A stretch of DNA of 64,000 nucleotides from Luscinia megarhynchos (taxonomy: Eukaryota; Chordata; Aves; Passeriformes; Turdidae), in NCBI GenBank assembly GCA_034336665.1, contig JAPFBE010000002.1, positions 18,206,906 to 18,270,905 of the forward strand, given 5' to 3'. Below, piece by piece: positions 1 to 12,180 of this stretch (positions within the stretch are counted from its first letter, which is position 1; each line of letters opens with the position of its first letter). Below the pieces are notes generated by a model. The model was not told the DNA's origin. It worked only from the letters and a program-made list of their open reading frames with translations, and did no database searches. Both the position numbers and the translations under genes were made by a program.

Positions 1-83
1 GTCCTTTCCTTTGCAGAAGTGGCTGAATGTAATTCTTAGAATGCAAATGAGCAGCCTGAATAATTTGGCAAAATTATTTTTAA

Positions 84-217
84 AATTATTAAATGCAAAC
101 AAACAAGCAAACAAACAAAAGCCTGAAAAACCCCCAAACAAACAAAAAACCCCAAGCCCCCAAAACAAAAACACAAAACAACAAACCTCCCCCCATAAAA
201 CAAAAAAAAACCCCAAG
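84..217. repeat. A/C-rich low-complexity tract
   Basis: About 130 bases composed almost wholly of A and C, built from variants of AAAC, AAAAC and CCCC runs. Short open frames over it on both strands are rich in Lys, Asn, Gln and Pro, or in Phe, Cys and Leu on the other strand. They are low-complexity artefacts, not genes. Confidence 0.8.
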
Positions 218-1791
218 AAAAGTGCTGAAGGTAGAACCTAATGTCACTAGAATAAGAGTTATAGAGCAGATAATCCAAGAGGAGGCTGAGGAGAACACTG
301 CTAAGGTGTCCAGTAGCACAGTGGATTGGAGCACTGTGTTCTTATCTCTTAAGATTTGAATGAAAAGCCTGGTTTAAAAAACACATGAAAATGAATGTGA
401 TCAATTCATCTTAGAGCCTTCAGAGCAGTGGTCCTCGTGTAAAAATGAGGACCTTCTATTGGAAGACACTAATTCCCTCCACAATTGCTTATCCCCCTAC
501 ACACACATACACACATGCTAAATAAGACTAGAAAGCTGCATGAGAGTTCTGAGTGAAAAGTAAGATTGCTTTTGTTTCCTGTTTATTTTTATCTGGTATT
601 TATAGGGTTTTGCTATGGCTATATGCAATAAAGAACTGCGTAGTCGATATTCTCCTACGTGACTTGAGATTCAGAACTGTGGTTTCTGCTGTAAATGGGA
701 GTGATTCACCTCAGAAGAACTAGTCTGTTGTTCTCTAGGCACAGACCTAGTCAGTAAACTCCGGCCTGATGTTCTTCTGTTGATCCCTGGTCCACCAGCC
801 AATGGACAGAATTCACCACAGTCCATAGTTTTTTTGGCATAATCTCAAAGACAGATCCACAGATGATGTTCCTGGTCTAGACTCCAGGTTACTGACACTG
901 CAGAAGAGGAAATAGTCCCTGTGCTAGCTTGAATGTGATGATTCAGTAGAGCTGGTATCATTAGTTCTGTCTATGAGGAACACCACATTACCCAACCACA
1001 CTGGAAAAGAATGAGCAGGCTCAGATTTCCTATCTGGAAACTGACAGCTGTTGCAAAACTTGGTACTTGGATAAAATAGGAACATATAAATGGGAACAAC
1101 ATGCATGTTGCATGTAAATAGGAACAGCAGCAAAATCTTGTGGCAATAAATTGAGGTTAAATTGGCATTAAAGTGGTGAGTTTTGGAGAGCTTGGACAAC
1201 AGTGGAATGAAGAGAAAGTAAGATGGGAGTGGTGTATCATAGTTCAGTATACAAAAGTTTGGTAGAATGGAAATGAATACAGACAGTTCCTGGCATGATT
1301 TTGGGCTAGTGCTGACTGCAGAGGGCTGCTGTACAGCTGGGGTACTCGTGTGAAAATGTTAGCAGCATATGTAATAAAAACCACTGAACTGGAATTATAC
1401 AGAAATAAATTATTATTGAAACACAGATGTACTTTGAACAAAGCATTGAGAAATTTATAAGACAATGATTTGCCAAAGGGAGCAGCATAAACTTATCTCA
1501 GCCAGAGAGCCACAACCAGTTCCTGTGGCTGCTCCCCACCACCGAGCACAAACCCCACTTCCCTCCAGCAATGAAATGGGGACCAAAAGCTTTAATTGCA
1601 TGGTGTGCTCCACATCAATTCCTATAAATTGATGTCCTCTCTTCATATGAACTAAAAACACATGTCAAGTGTCTTGCAACGTTTTCATCCTCTTTATCAT
1701 TGCTATCACTCTTATCATATGAAAGTCGATCACAAGTGAATTGTAATTATTCAGCTAGCAGCTAAGTGGTGAGAACATCAAAGCACAAGTA

Positions 1792-1925
1792 TGTTTATAG
1801 GGTTAATGCATGATTATTTTAGTATCCCAAAGGCTTTGGAATGCCATACCATCCAATTATCCCAGGGCTATGTGAGAAGAGAGAACTTCATGTAATTAGG
1901 AGGGCCTAAACTAAGCTTTCAGGAT
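1792..1925. promoter_or_regulatory. Conserved-element-like AT-rich segment
   Basis: An AT-rich but non-repetitive segment with homeodomain- and POU-like words: TTAATGCATGATTATTTTAG, CCAATTATCCC and GTAATTAGG. This density of TAAT/ATTA cores in complex sequence is typical of vertebrate conserved non-coding elements. No conservation data were available, so this is a compositional impression only. Confidence 0.22.
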
Positions 1926-3055
1926 CAGTAAAATACATCATGTCACATTTCCCACTGCCAGCTGTTTCTCTCCAAATTTTACAGAACATAATACTGCATT
2001 TTTTAGAATTTAAAAAGTGAAACAAAATGTAAAATCAGACTGTAGGATTAGTAATTAAATCTTCATTTTTGAATGGAAAAATCACTATATTTGACAAACA
2101 TAATAAATATGCATATCAGATCTGCCACTTCTGAATAAGCATGAGATCCATTAAGTTATATTCTCTGTTTCTGCTAGGAACCAATACTTCACCCATATTC
2201 ACCAAATTTTTAAAAAAGGTTGTTGTTTTTTTTTCTAATTAGGGTGCCCCATGACAGATATTTGAGTCTTATTTTCTAGGTACCTACATAGCCTGATTTT
2301 CATAGGTATTGAGCACATTCATTACTTCTATGGCTGCTGAGCAACCCTGAAACTTAAGCATGTGAGTACGAATTAGATGCCAAACTAGAGTCATCCCATT
2401 AAAAAAATTAATAGCACGATGAATATTACCAGTTCTGTGATGATCTCTGATGAAAATAGAATGAAAATGAATGGAAATATTTTTCTGCATCTTGGGATTA
2501 GTTTAAAAGTGAAACTTGGTGAGAAATATTCATTTAGAAGCCTCTACAGTTTGTGAAATACTCTACGAGCATGTTGAAGCACTTGGAAAACTATTGCTAA
2601 GAGAACAAGTTAGATTCTTCCCAATGAATTCTAAACAGCTGGGAAAAATGGTAGAGACCACTGTGATTAAAGAGAGATGGGAAGATTGCTGTGAACATAA
2701 ATGGCTTTCAGGAATACAAATAATATAATGAAGAAATGTATTGAACTTTAAAGAAGAGTGGCATAAGTAAAGAGGTGTTTATATAGAGATGTTTATAATT
2801 TGAAAAACTCTATGTAAGGTTTTCTTTGGTTATCAAACACCAATAATTATTTGTACACAGAATGACAAAATGAGCTCCTAAAGAGGTATTCTGTATAGCC
2901 TGTATGCATGAAAAATTAGAGGATAGAGTCAGCTAAGAACAGAATAGTTTCATAGTACCGTGGTTAATGAGCAGATAACAGCAAAGAGAGCTGTTAATAA
3001 TATCTATAACAGACATCCCCTTGTAAATGTGACCTGCAAACAACTTTAAGCATAT

Positions 3056-3149
3056 TAGATGTTTAATATCTAATTAGTAATTATTAAATAAGTATTAAGT
3101 TAGTATTAAATAGTAATATTAGTAATATTAGTAATATTAGTAATATTAG
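3056..3149. repeat. AT-rich repeat with 9-bp tandem core
   Basis: Positions 3,111-3,149 are about 4.3 perfect copies of the 9-bp unit TAGTAATAT. They extend a more degenerate AT-rich tract that begins near 3,056 with related words (TTAATATC, TAATTAG, AGTATTAAG). The words ATTAGATGTTT occur on both sides of the array, so the tandem part probably grew inside an AT-rich sequence. Confidence 0.85.
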
Positions 3150-6100
3150 ATGTTTGCCAAATGCTTCTGAATATCACAAGGCTCCATGAGTTATTAACTT
3201 AAGCACTGAATAGATGTGCACTTTGTGACTTTGCAGGATTCTGGTGATCTGCTTGAAGTGAGGAGGCTGCATGCTCTCTGCTGGCTGTGCCTCATCCACA
3301 AACCCTGACTGCAGATCTCACAGCACCCACAGTTAGAAAGATAAATGTTGACTTATTACCATACTTTCCATTCTTTGGGGCCTACTTTTTATTTCAGCAT
3401 TTTATTTATCATTTGGCATTACCATTAAGTGTCCAAAGCAAAATTCCCAGTCCCATTACACAGACACACTGGTCCATTGTAGGAATATACAGAATTATAA
3501 TATCACCCACACAGTGCTTTCTGGGGCATTCTTTGGAAAATGTGTGTCTGACCCAGACAGGACCTGGAGGTAAAATGGTGTAAGGATGAAAAGGCTCAGC
3601 CTCAGATTAATAAAATGTACAACATGTACAACTGTTGTGCATCTTACACAGACTGCTGCTTTGGTGGAAAATTGTATTTTAGGGGAGGAGTTGGAGAAGA
3701 GTGAAGATGCAATGTAATTACTTTCCTTCCCTATCCAGAACCCTAAATCTGCATGTGCATTTCAGTTGCTGTAAAAACGAAACTGAAAATATCCATTAAT
3801 AAATTCAGATATCAGATTAAGGAGCAGTGCCTCTGGTATCAAAGTTGTTTACATTGTTCAGTTCAAGGAATTATTATAATTTTTTTAATTGGGAGGATTT
3901 TAATTCCAAGTTACTTTGTGTTTCTCATTAAAAAAACCCAACAAAACAGTGTCTTGCTGGGCATATTCAACAGCAAGAAAATAAAGCAGTGTAACTAACA
4001 GGTCTACTTGCTTATAAAACTGTTCCTGAACTATCCAGTGTTTGTTACATTCTACAAGACTAATTTCTGATGCCTGCTCCATGAAAAGATAAAATTACAG
4101 AAATAACTGTAAGGAATTCCAAAACTGTAATTCACTTACTATCAGTTTTCTGTATAATATTAAGAAATATACACTAGCACTTAGCAACAAAATGATAACA
4201 GTTAAATTACTAGAAACCATCCTGATTTCAGAGAACAAGGGAAGAGATGCTCTTTGTATGACATTTATTACCTCCTTGTAAGTGTAAACTGTCTCAAGGT
4301 TAGTAACTGGTTAAAAGAGAAACAGAGGGTTTCTTTTCCTTATTGCAAATATTTCTGCCAGGATCTGAAGCAGACCACACTAATGATATCACACTGCACA
4401 AATATTTTCTTATCTAAGATGCTGCTCTACCATAGCCAAGCTTAAGAGTAGAAGATGCTAACCTTGAATAAACTCTTGCTGCTTTGTGTGTACTAATAAG
4501 GTGTTGGAGAACTCTCCATGCAGTGATACTCGTATGTAATACTTCTGCAACAGCTCTGGCTGTCTAATAATCCCATGTTCCTCACCAAGAATCTTAACTC
4601 ACTTTATAATAAAGCGGACAGTTTTGGGAGCACCATTGCACAGCTGAAGGAACTGAGGCAGGGAAGGGGCAACTAATCAGCAAGATGTAGAAAGGCCAGG
4701 AACAGGACCTCCCTCTCCTAGCTCTGGGCCTGCTTGTATCTAAAGTGTGCGCTTCAGTGCATGAAATAGAGTAGGCTCCAATTAGAAGAGGAAGAGAAGT
4801 GTGAGCTGTATAACCATGTTTAAAGAAAAACATTTAGAAATTGCAGAAATCGCATCACTGACTGGTACACTTCTACTTTTACAGCTTCTGAATGCAAAGC
4901 AGCCAGTGGCTGGATGGACCTCTGCTCTACACACACTGGTAGTAAAAAAAAGAATCTTCTGGTCCCTGACAACTCAGGAACAGACACAAAAATAAATATA
5001 GGGTATGATGGATTGATGCTTCTAGGAAGGTAAACTGTGGGTTGAATAATACAGGGTGGGGGGAAACAGAGAACACAGAGCAGGAGGCAAAAGGAAAGAA
5101 AGGTTTAGGGGAAGGATTTTGCCTTATGCAGTGCTTTTTTTGTGTGGTTCACTCCTGACCTTAACTTTTAGGGTGAAAAGGCCTTGTGACACAGCAGAGC
5201 TGGTGTGCGTTTGTCACATGGGGAATGAATTTGAGGAGAGTGTACAGGTGTTTCCTGTGTTGCAGAAATCGTCTCTGCAGAGACTCTTGTTTGCGATTAC
5301 CCAAGACTTCAAAGAAAATACCAAGATGGATGTGCAAAAGGTCCTGCCAATAGCAGGATCCACCATCTATTTCCTACTTACTAAAACAGACACAGGCACA
5401 GCTCCCAGGAATGCCTAGGAGGAAGCTCCATCAACGGCAGCTCTTCAAAACAGCCCTAGATGTAAAGGTGATTCCTGCTTTATCATTCCCTGCAGGGTAG
5501 CATCTCTAGTGAACATTTCTAGAGTAGGGCCCTACATTTACATTTCTTTCAATATCCTGATTTTTCTTAAAATTGTTCTGCTGCTGACCAGCTGTACTGG
5601 AAGGCTTTTACCTTTTAGGTGAATTTCATATTTAGTCTTAGCTGGTATGCTTCAAACCCAGCCCTTCTCACTGTAGCATGATCCTACTATTTGTTTGCAT
5701 CAGCTTTTGTGTCAAGAAGCATCTCCTGCAAAATGACATCTACATTTTCCTCTAAATCTTTTTTTGTTTTGTTTTGTTGGCACTCAGTTCAAATTTTTCA
5801 GAGCAAGCTGTATACAATATGCTTGTATACAATAAGAGGTGCTGAATAACCCATCCTGACCTGAAATGCTTTGCTACACATCAAAAAATGGGGTGCTAAG
5901 AAGTACTGAGAAATCTGCAGTTGGAAAACAGGCAATCAGGAAGCTGGTGTGCTTTGCAAATTCTGTATCCATGTCTTCCCTCCTCAGACCCTTCGGTGCA
6001 GAACAGGCACTGCCAGGTGGCTGCAGAGGAGCTGATCTGTCAGGCAGGCGCTCTCACTGTGCCCTGGGCTTGGGTGGGAGGACCCGTGCACAGACCTGTG

Positions 6101-7059
6101 ACCTGAAGCACAGCCCTTTTGCAGGGGAGAAAAGAGTACAGCCTTGGGCAATGAAACCTAATTTCACTTCAAGGAGTGTTAGTTAATAGGAACTCGGAGA
6201 AAGCAGGGTTATAGCACAGTGACTGTTTCCAGTGAAGTACGAAATGTCTGCATCTCTCATGGTCCAGTCACTGCAGAGCCTCTCCCGTGGGTGTTGGCTG
6301 ACTTACAGTGAATTAAGATAAGGGGAGTTGGGTGGGTAATTAAGGCTTTTATATGCATGTTTTGAAACAGGATCCAGTAAATTCACAGCTAAAATTCTGG
6401 AAAAAAAAAAAAAAAAAGCAGAGTAGATTAAGCATTTTAAGTCCATCGTGTTCTTACTTGCAAGATGCAAATCTTCCGAGCTCTTGCTGTAGAATCTCAC
6501 TGGAAAAGGGGCTATAAATTGTAAAATATTTTACTTTTGTTGTTTGGGACAGTACAAAACCCAGGGAAATATGTTTAATGAACATTCTTCTTGTTCAAAG
6601 CATTTCAGTAGCTCAGCTCTGATATTGTTTCAAAACTGTTTTCTCAAGGCCCTCCAGCACATGGCGTTACGAAAAAAAGTTGTCAGACTGGTTTTAACAC
6701 ATCTTTTCAATACTGATAAGCAAGAGTTCACTGAAATAATTCCCAATAAGACATATGCGGGGATATACTTTTCTTAAGGCTTTCTTGTTGGATTCAAACT
6801 TTCGGGAGACCTGTTGCATTCCAAACTTAAGCAGCCTCTTTCAAAGTTATTAGGAAAGTACAGGGATGTGTCAGATGCTGTGCTGAGGAGAGCCTATGTC
6901 ACATCCTGTTACCCGTGTCTGGTTTTAAACCTGTTTTGTAAGTGCAGTGAGTGACTGACAGTCTTCAGTTGCACGCAGCTTTGAAACTGCATGAGCTGAG
7001 CTCCAAAAGAAAACACTGCTGCATTTTGGTTGCTAGAGGTAAAACACACGATAAATAGC
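3150..7059. other. Gene-free stretch
   Basis: No exon is supported. A 120-codon frame at 5,056-5,418 (+) starts at GTG, has its first ATG deep inside and shows no domain, so I do not call it. Minor structure: an 11-bp direct repeat TGTATACAATA at 5,809-5,819 and 5,824-5,834, a TTTTG-type run near 5,758-5,778, and a poly(A) run of about 17 near 6,400. Confidence 0.6.
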
Positions 7060-7200
7060 TAGTTTTTCTTGATTAAACAAACGATTCAGATTTAATCTTG
7101 AAGCTACTTTGCTTAACAATGTCATCATTAAAATGGTAATGGGCTTTGAGGTCCTTATTCAGCTTGGTATGGCATCCTACCTTTGCTGCTATTGTTTCAT
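7060..7200. promoter_or_regulatory. Conserved-element-like segment
   Basis: A complex AT-rich segment with homeodomain-like and bZIP-like words (GATTTAATC, TCATCATTAAAATGG, GTAATGGGC) and no simple repeat. It looks like a conserved enhancer core, but only by composition. Alignment with chicken or other amniotes would decide. Confidence 0.2.
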
Positions 7201-10030
7201 CTGTTTACACAGAAGTTTCTGCAATTCAGTCTGGTAAGAGCAAGGTACTAACCAAGGAACCAAAGCTCAAAAATAGCATGTGGCCAAATCTTTGAGTCTA
7301 TCTTAATACAGTCCCAACATATCCTCCCCTTGAAGCCACACAGACACTTCAGTAGGATGCAAAATGGCTCCTCTGCTAGGTAGAAGCAAGATGAGCTAAT
7401 ATATTTTTAAATATTATTATTATCTATTTTGGAAATGATGCTTTTAAAAGCCAAGACATGCTAAAATTACTCAGAAATAAGTATTTTACTAAACCATGCA
7501 TGCTAGCTTGCTAAAATGGTTTGGTAAAAATTAATACATCTTTTTTTTCTGTCTAATAACCATATCTAACTATTTAAATAGTGGGGGTTTTCCCCCTCCA
7601 GATCCTCCAGTGTGCAAGTTAAAGCAAAAACAAAGCAAAAATACTTTGGCAGATGGACTCAGCTATCAAACCTGGAACTTCCACACTTGTGCATTAACCA
7701 CCAACCTCTCGCTGCAGACTAAGCCCATGCCCAAATCTTGCCAATAGAGCTCTAGTCTGAGATGCTGTTCAAAACAGCCACAGGTTAAGGTCAAATTCTC
7801 TGTTATACCTAAGCTGTGCTTTATGCTTTGTCACAATATCTGGTCCCTCTGGGGACCTCTAAGACATCCTTGCAGATTTAGAGTGGCGTCAAGGTCCCTG
7901 TCATTTACCCTTGAATAGAAAGGCCTTTGCCAGAGCCAAGAAAAACTAGAAAGCAGCAACTTTCTGGCCACACCTCCTTCCTCACATCATCCCTACAGAA
8001 AGGGGCGGGGGGAATAGATAGGAAACACCACGCTCCTGCAGAGAGCACAGGAGGATTTTTGTGTGACTGTTTCCATAAGGCTTAGTGTGTTCTTTGCTTG
8101 GCCAGAACAGCATAAACAGGGCCCCAGACTGACAACAAAACCAGACCCTCCCTGCCAGTAAGGGAAAGAATGGTTGGTAGCACATGTGCTTCTTCTGCAA
8201 TGTTTCATTTTCCCAGCTCACTGGGTTGCCTCAACACACAGGGAAAATATGCTGGCAATAGGTGGGACCATCAAAGCTTGCTATGGGAGTCTCCAAAGAG
8301 GGAGTTTCTAACCTGGCATTTTCACTGACAATGACAGAGACTTGTGGGATCCTCCTGCCCCAATCTGCAAGGCAGCTCAATGGCAGAGGCCCTGGCAAGC
8401 AGATGACAAGAAAGACTGTCCACTGACTGCTCTGCATTGCCAGAAAAGTTGACAAAACCAAGTAATATTGTTTCACCAAAAAAGTAAGCATGGCATTCCT
8501 AAGCCATTATAGAGCTTAACACTGTGGATGAAGACTGTCTAAATATTTTCCTTTAGTGGAGGCAACAGGCTACATTCATCTATAAGGGTATCACCTAGGC
8601 CCTCCACTGAGTTCTGTTACAGAAAAGCTTTGTGATCCATAGCACTTAAACCATTATTGGTTCCTACCTTTTTTTTTTTTTTTAAATAAAAGAGGAGTAT
8701 TGGTACAATATATTAGTTATATTTCACCACAATTTGCTCATATCCATGTATCTTTTATTATTAAATTAATCTTTCAGTAGAAAATTATAGGGGAAATCAA
8801 CTGGAAAAATTATCTCATGGAAAAAGTAGAAAGAGTAACATTCATTATGCATCCTTGAATGTCCTTGAATTAAAGGGCATGTCTGATTTTGAACACTGAG
8901 TACCTTTCAAAGGTGAAATAAGCTAAAGGGGTATTTATTCACAGCAATACATCCTTGACAAATATTCAAAAGAGCAAAAGGAATAGCTGCACAGTTTGGT
9001 CCAGTGACTTTTGTTCCAGTGACTTTTTCATGGTGCAATGAAATGTACACAAATACCCTCATCCACCGACTGGATGCACCCCTGTCTGCTGTGTGGCCTG
9101 CACTGACAGTCCATGTGTCCCCTCACTCCTGATGCATCTGTAAGCTTGACAGCTCAGCTGTCCTCTGTGGGTCCTCAGGCTGGGAGCAGAATCAGCCTCA
9201 TGGTACAGCAACCCATTCTTTCTTTAGAATATCAGTGGTTTAGAAAAGACACAACTCTAGAAGAAAACTAAAGAAGAAATGGATATATCACAGTGCATGT
9301 ATTCTGTGATTCCTTTCAGTTCTTCATTTTGAAGAATGAAGAATTCATTTCAATTCTTTATTCTCTGAGAAGTAATTTCCCACTCTTGTGAATGAAAGTG
9401 TTCCCCTATTAGAGGAAGATAGAAATCAGATAATAACTGGAGGGAATAGGGAGAAATTAGGCATAACAGGGTCTCGAGTTAAATTTATTTGCTTGTAATT
9501 TTAGTTTGCTTCCCACTTTGAAAGTAGTTTGTGGATTTCCTTTAGAAGCAGGGTTGATGGGTTCTCTTTTAATCTAAGTAACAATATTCAAAATTGTTAG
9601 TCTAAAGTAAGACTGCTAAAAAAGAAGATGGATGAAAACTTAAGGTATTGAGCCAGCCTTCACCTTCTTTCACACCCCTTTAACTTTCAAAAATTCAGGC
9701 CATCAAACAAAATTTTTTTTTATTGAAAAGGGCTGCTCAAAGCTACTGCACAGTTCTGGGTGAGCTCTGTACCTCATGCTACATCACTAAAGCAGTTTAC
9801 TTCTATTTCTGTTTTCTTAGTAGTTTACAATAAATAGCTGATAAATTCTGAGAATTTTCTTGCATGAGAAAATGTAAAAGTCGTGTACTTAACTCATACA
9901 GTCTGTTGGGATATTTTTTAAACATTTCCCAACCCATCTGCAAGAACAATCCAGCCCGTACAGTTCCAGCTTCCTCCTCCTCCATTTAGCAGGGCTCACC
10001 TATGCTATTTACTGCATCATTGCATCCAAG
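7201..10030. other. Gene-free stretch before CpG island 1
   Basis: I see no gene. There is a poly(T) run of about 14 near 8,670 and another T run near 9,713. A minus-strand frame at 9,803-9,985 is short and unrecognised. CpG becomes frequent only after about 10,040. Confidence 0.6.
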
Positions 10031-10039
10031 CCAAACTTG

Positions 10040-10053
10040 GTTACTGCGGTAAC
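10040..10053. promoter_or_regulatory. RFX X-box (perfect consensus)
   Basis: The sequence GTTACTGCGGTAAC matches the X-box consensus RYYNYY-N(1-3)-RRNRAC at every defined position, with a 2-nt spacer, and is almost palindromic. X-boxes bind RFX-family factors and are common in promoters of ciliary genes. This one sits at the upstream edge of CpG island 1, where a promoter-proximal factor would be expected. A single 14-bp match can arise by chance, so function is inferred from context. Confidence 0.5.
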
Positions 10054-10235
10054 TAAGTTTTTCTTCTCGAAGGGTCACAGGGAAACACATCCTTCAGGAT
10101 CCCCTAGTAACCGTCAGCCGCCAGGACTGGGGAACATCAACACTGAAATGCCTGCTTTCCATCGCTAAGGCAGCGCCGCCTGCGCCTGCAACAAGGGGGG
10201 GCAGAGTCTAGTTACATTCCTGACCCACTTTCACA

Positions 10236-10281
10236 TCCCTCCCTCCTCCTCCTCCCTCTCCTCCCTCTCCTCCTCCCTCCC
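10236..10281 (+). repeat. 46-nt pure pyrimidine tract (C/T)
   Basis: An uninterrupted C/T run of CCTCC, CCCTC and CTCTCC words at the left side of CpG island 1. The complementary strand is G/A-rich with several GGG runs. Such tracts can form triplex (H-DNA) or quadruplex-like structures and are frequent near vertebrate promoters. Function is not shown here. Confidence 0.8.
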
Positions 10282-10299
10282 GAGCGCAGCAGCAGCCCG

Positions 10300-10776
10300 C
10301 AGGGCTGGAGCACAGCCTCCATTTAGCAAGCCTCGCACACCCGCAGCCCCCGAGCTGTCTCCTGGCAGCCAACAGCAGCGCAGGTTTCCCCAGCAGCAGG
10401 AGGAGGGGCTGCGGACCTCCGGGAAAGGAGGGGATTCCCTCTCGCCTCCCTGTGTGTGCAGCGGTGCTGCTCCTGCCCTTTGTCCAGCCCGCACCGATGC
10501 CTGCGCCCGCACCAGCTGCAGCGTGAGGCTGTGCCCTTTCCCTCTGCTTTCCCTGCCGCTCCCGGACGAGCGTTCAGCTTCCTCTGCCAGCATCCCTTCC
10601 GCCACCCCTGGGCCCGGATCAGCCTGGCTGCGCACACCTGACTGTCCCGCTCCTCTTCTCGCCCACCGCCTCGCTGTAACCCCGCCATTCCCGTCCCACT
10701 CTCGGCCTCCTGGGGCTCGTCCCTTTCCCCAGACATTGCAACACCTCCCCCCGCCTCCCCAGGCGGCGGCAGGCAG
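10300..10776 (+). other. Candidate first exon ending at a strong 5' splice site
   Basis: The boundary GGCAG|GTGAGTGAG at 10,776/10,777 is close to the ideal vertebrate donor (CAG|GTRAGT). It lies inside CpG island 1, as expected for a first exon spliced to a distant second exon. The 5' end is not defined by the sequence; 10,300 is a rough guess. The exon need not be coding: an ATG at 10,498 opens only a 9-residue frame. The tandem repeat that follows would then lie in the first intron. CAGE or RNA-seq would confirm or exclude this. Confidence 0.3.
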
Positions 10777-10888
10777 GTGAGTGAGAGGAGGGCGCTCCGC
10801 CTGTTCCCTGGCAGGGACAGGACGCTCCCTTTCCCTGAGGGCGGCTCGGAGGGATTTCGCCGCACCTCGGGCCAGACATGGCACCGCA

Positions 10889-11933
10889 CCTCAGCCCGCC
10901 TCATCCCACCTCATCCCGCCTCATCTCACCTCATCACGACTCATCCCACCTCATCCCGCCTCATCCCACCTCATCCCACCTCATCCCGCCTCATCCCACC
11001 TCAGCTCCGCTCTCAGCCCACTCTCTATCCCCGCTTCTCATCTCACCTCATCACTGACTCATCCTCACTCCTCATCCCGACTCAGCCCACCTCTATCCCA
11101 CCTCTATCCCACCTCATCCCACCTCATCCCACTCTCAGTCTCCATCTCTCATCCCCGCTTCATCCCCGCCAGCCCACTTCTCATCCCGACTCCTCATCCC
11201 CAGCCTCTATCCCCACCATCCCCGGCTCCATCCCCCATATCCCACCTCAGCTCCACTCCTCATCCCCACCAGCTCACCTTCATCCCACCTCATCCCACCT
11301 CATCCCACCTCAGCCCACCTCATCCCACCTCATCCCGCCTCAGCCCACCTCATCCCACCTCATCCCACCTCATCCCACCTCAGCCCACCTCATCCCACCT
11401 CATCCCGCCTCAGCTCACCTCATCCCACCTCATCCCACCTCATCCCCGCCCTCAGCCCACCTCATCCCGCTACCATCCCACCTCATCCCACCTCATCCCA
11501 CCTCATCCCACCTCATCCCACCCTCATCCCACCTCATCCCACCTCATCCCACCTCAGCCCCGCCTCAGCTCACCCTCATCCCACCCTCATCCCACCCTCA
11601 CCCGCCTCATCCCACCTCATCCCACCCTCATCCCACCCTCATCTCACCTCATCCCCGCCCCCTCATCCCACCCTCATCCCACCCTCATCCCTCCTCAGCC
11701 CACCTCATCCCGCCTCATCCCACCTCATCCCACCTCATCCCACCTCATCTCACCTCAGCCCACCTCATCCCACCTCAGCCCACCTCAGCCCGCCTCAGCC
11801 CACCTCACCCCGCCTCGTCTCACCCCCATCCCACCTCATCCCACCTCATCCCACCTCATCCTGCCTCATCCCACCTCAGCCCACCTCATCCCACCTCAGC
11901 CCACCTCATCCCACCTCAGCCCGCCTCATCCCG
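10889..11933. repeat. 10-bp-unit C-rich minisatellite, about 1.05 kb
   Basis: About one hundred tandem copies of a 10-bp unit, mainly CCTCATCCCA with the common variants CCTCATCCCG and CCTCAGCCCA. Order is less regular at about 11,010-11,280 (TCTATCCC, CTCCTCATCC and similar). Because 10 bp is not a multiple of 3, all + frames cycle through the same dipeptides, which explains the two 500-codon Pro/Ser/His-rich frames across it. They are repeat artefacts and not genes. On the minus strand the unit reads GGGATGAGGT, so any four neighbours give G3 runs separated by 7-nt loops, the classic quadruplex pattern. Copy number is probably polymorphic. Confidence 0.95.
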
Positions 11934-12180
11934 CCACCCGGGGCTGCCCGCTTATCCCCGCCCTTGTGCTGTGGGCAGCCGAGGCCTCTCCGGGCCATGG
12001 AGGGCCCTGGTGTTTGGGAAGGGGCTGCCGCTACCAGCGCTTGGAATGGAGCTCACAAAGTCCGGGATGGGGGCTGCTCCCCCGCCTTTCCTGGCTCCCC
12101 TCAGGGAACAGAGCCGTGCCCGGCGCAAGGAGCGAGCAGGGAGAGAGGCCCTGGGTGCCGCCGGGTCCTGGGCCAGGTGC
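11934..12180. other. GC-rich flank of the minisatellite
   Basis: GC-rich sequence with moderate CpG directly after the minisatellite, probably the trailing edge of the CpG-rich promoter region. A 143-codon + frame across it has no recognisable domain and runs into an A-rich tract near 12,370, so I do not call a gene. Confidence 0.45.

Larger units (their letters stand above)
1..3050. other. Gene-free AT-rich stretch
   Basis: I see no exon or gene here. Open frames are short and lack recognisable protein features. It contains an A/C-rich low-complexity tract at 84-217, a short CA-rich run near 499-520 and one conserved-element-like segment at about 1,792-1,925 (listed separately). The rest is unremarkable intergenic or intronic DNA. 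Confidence 0.6.
10080..10880. promoter_or_regulatory. CpG island 1, probable promoter
   Basis: CpG dinucleotides, rare in the preceding 10 kb, become dense here and GC content rises sharply, the usual signature of an unmethylated vertebrate promoter. The island holds a perfect X-box at its left edge, a long pyrimidine tract, and a strong 5' splice site on the + strand at 10,777. This favours + strand transcription. Overlapping open frames on both strands (up to 217 codons on the minus strand) result from few stops in GC-rich DNA: several overlap, none has a recognisable domain, and most begin at non-ATG codons. No TATA box is visible, as is normal for CpG-island promoters. Confidence 0.7.

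Noticed and set aside
36..359. Overlapping frames on both strands at the window start
   Set aside because: Low-complexity A/C-rich tract; both strands open because the tract lacks stop codons.
5056..5418. 120-codon + frame with a hydrophobic stretch
   Set aside because: GTG start in a G run, first ATG far inside, no domain, no flanking splice or promoter signals.
10231..10904. Overlapping minus-strand frames of 193-217 codons in CpG island 1
   Set aside because: Several overlapping frames are open at once on both strands, as expected from stop-poor GC-rich DNA. No domain and low-complexity Glu/Arg/Gly content.
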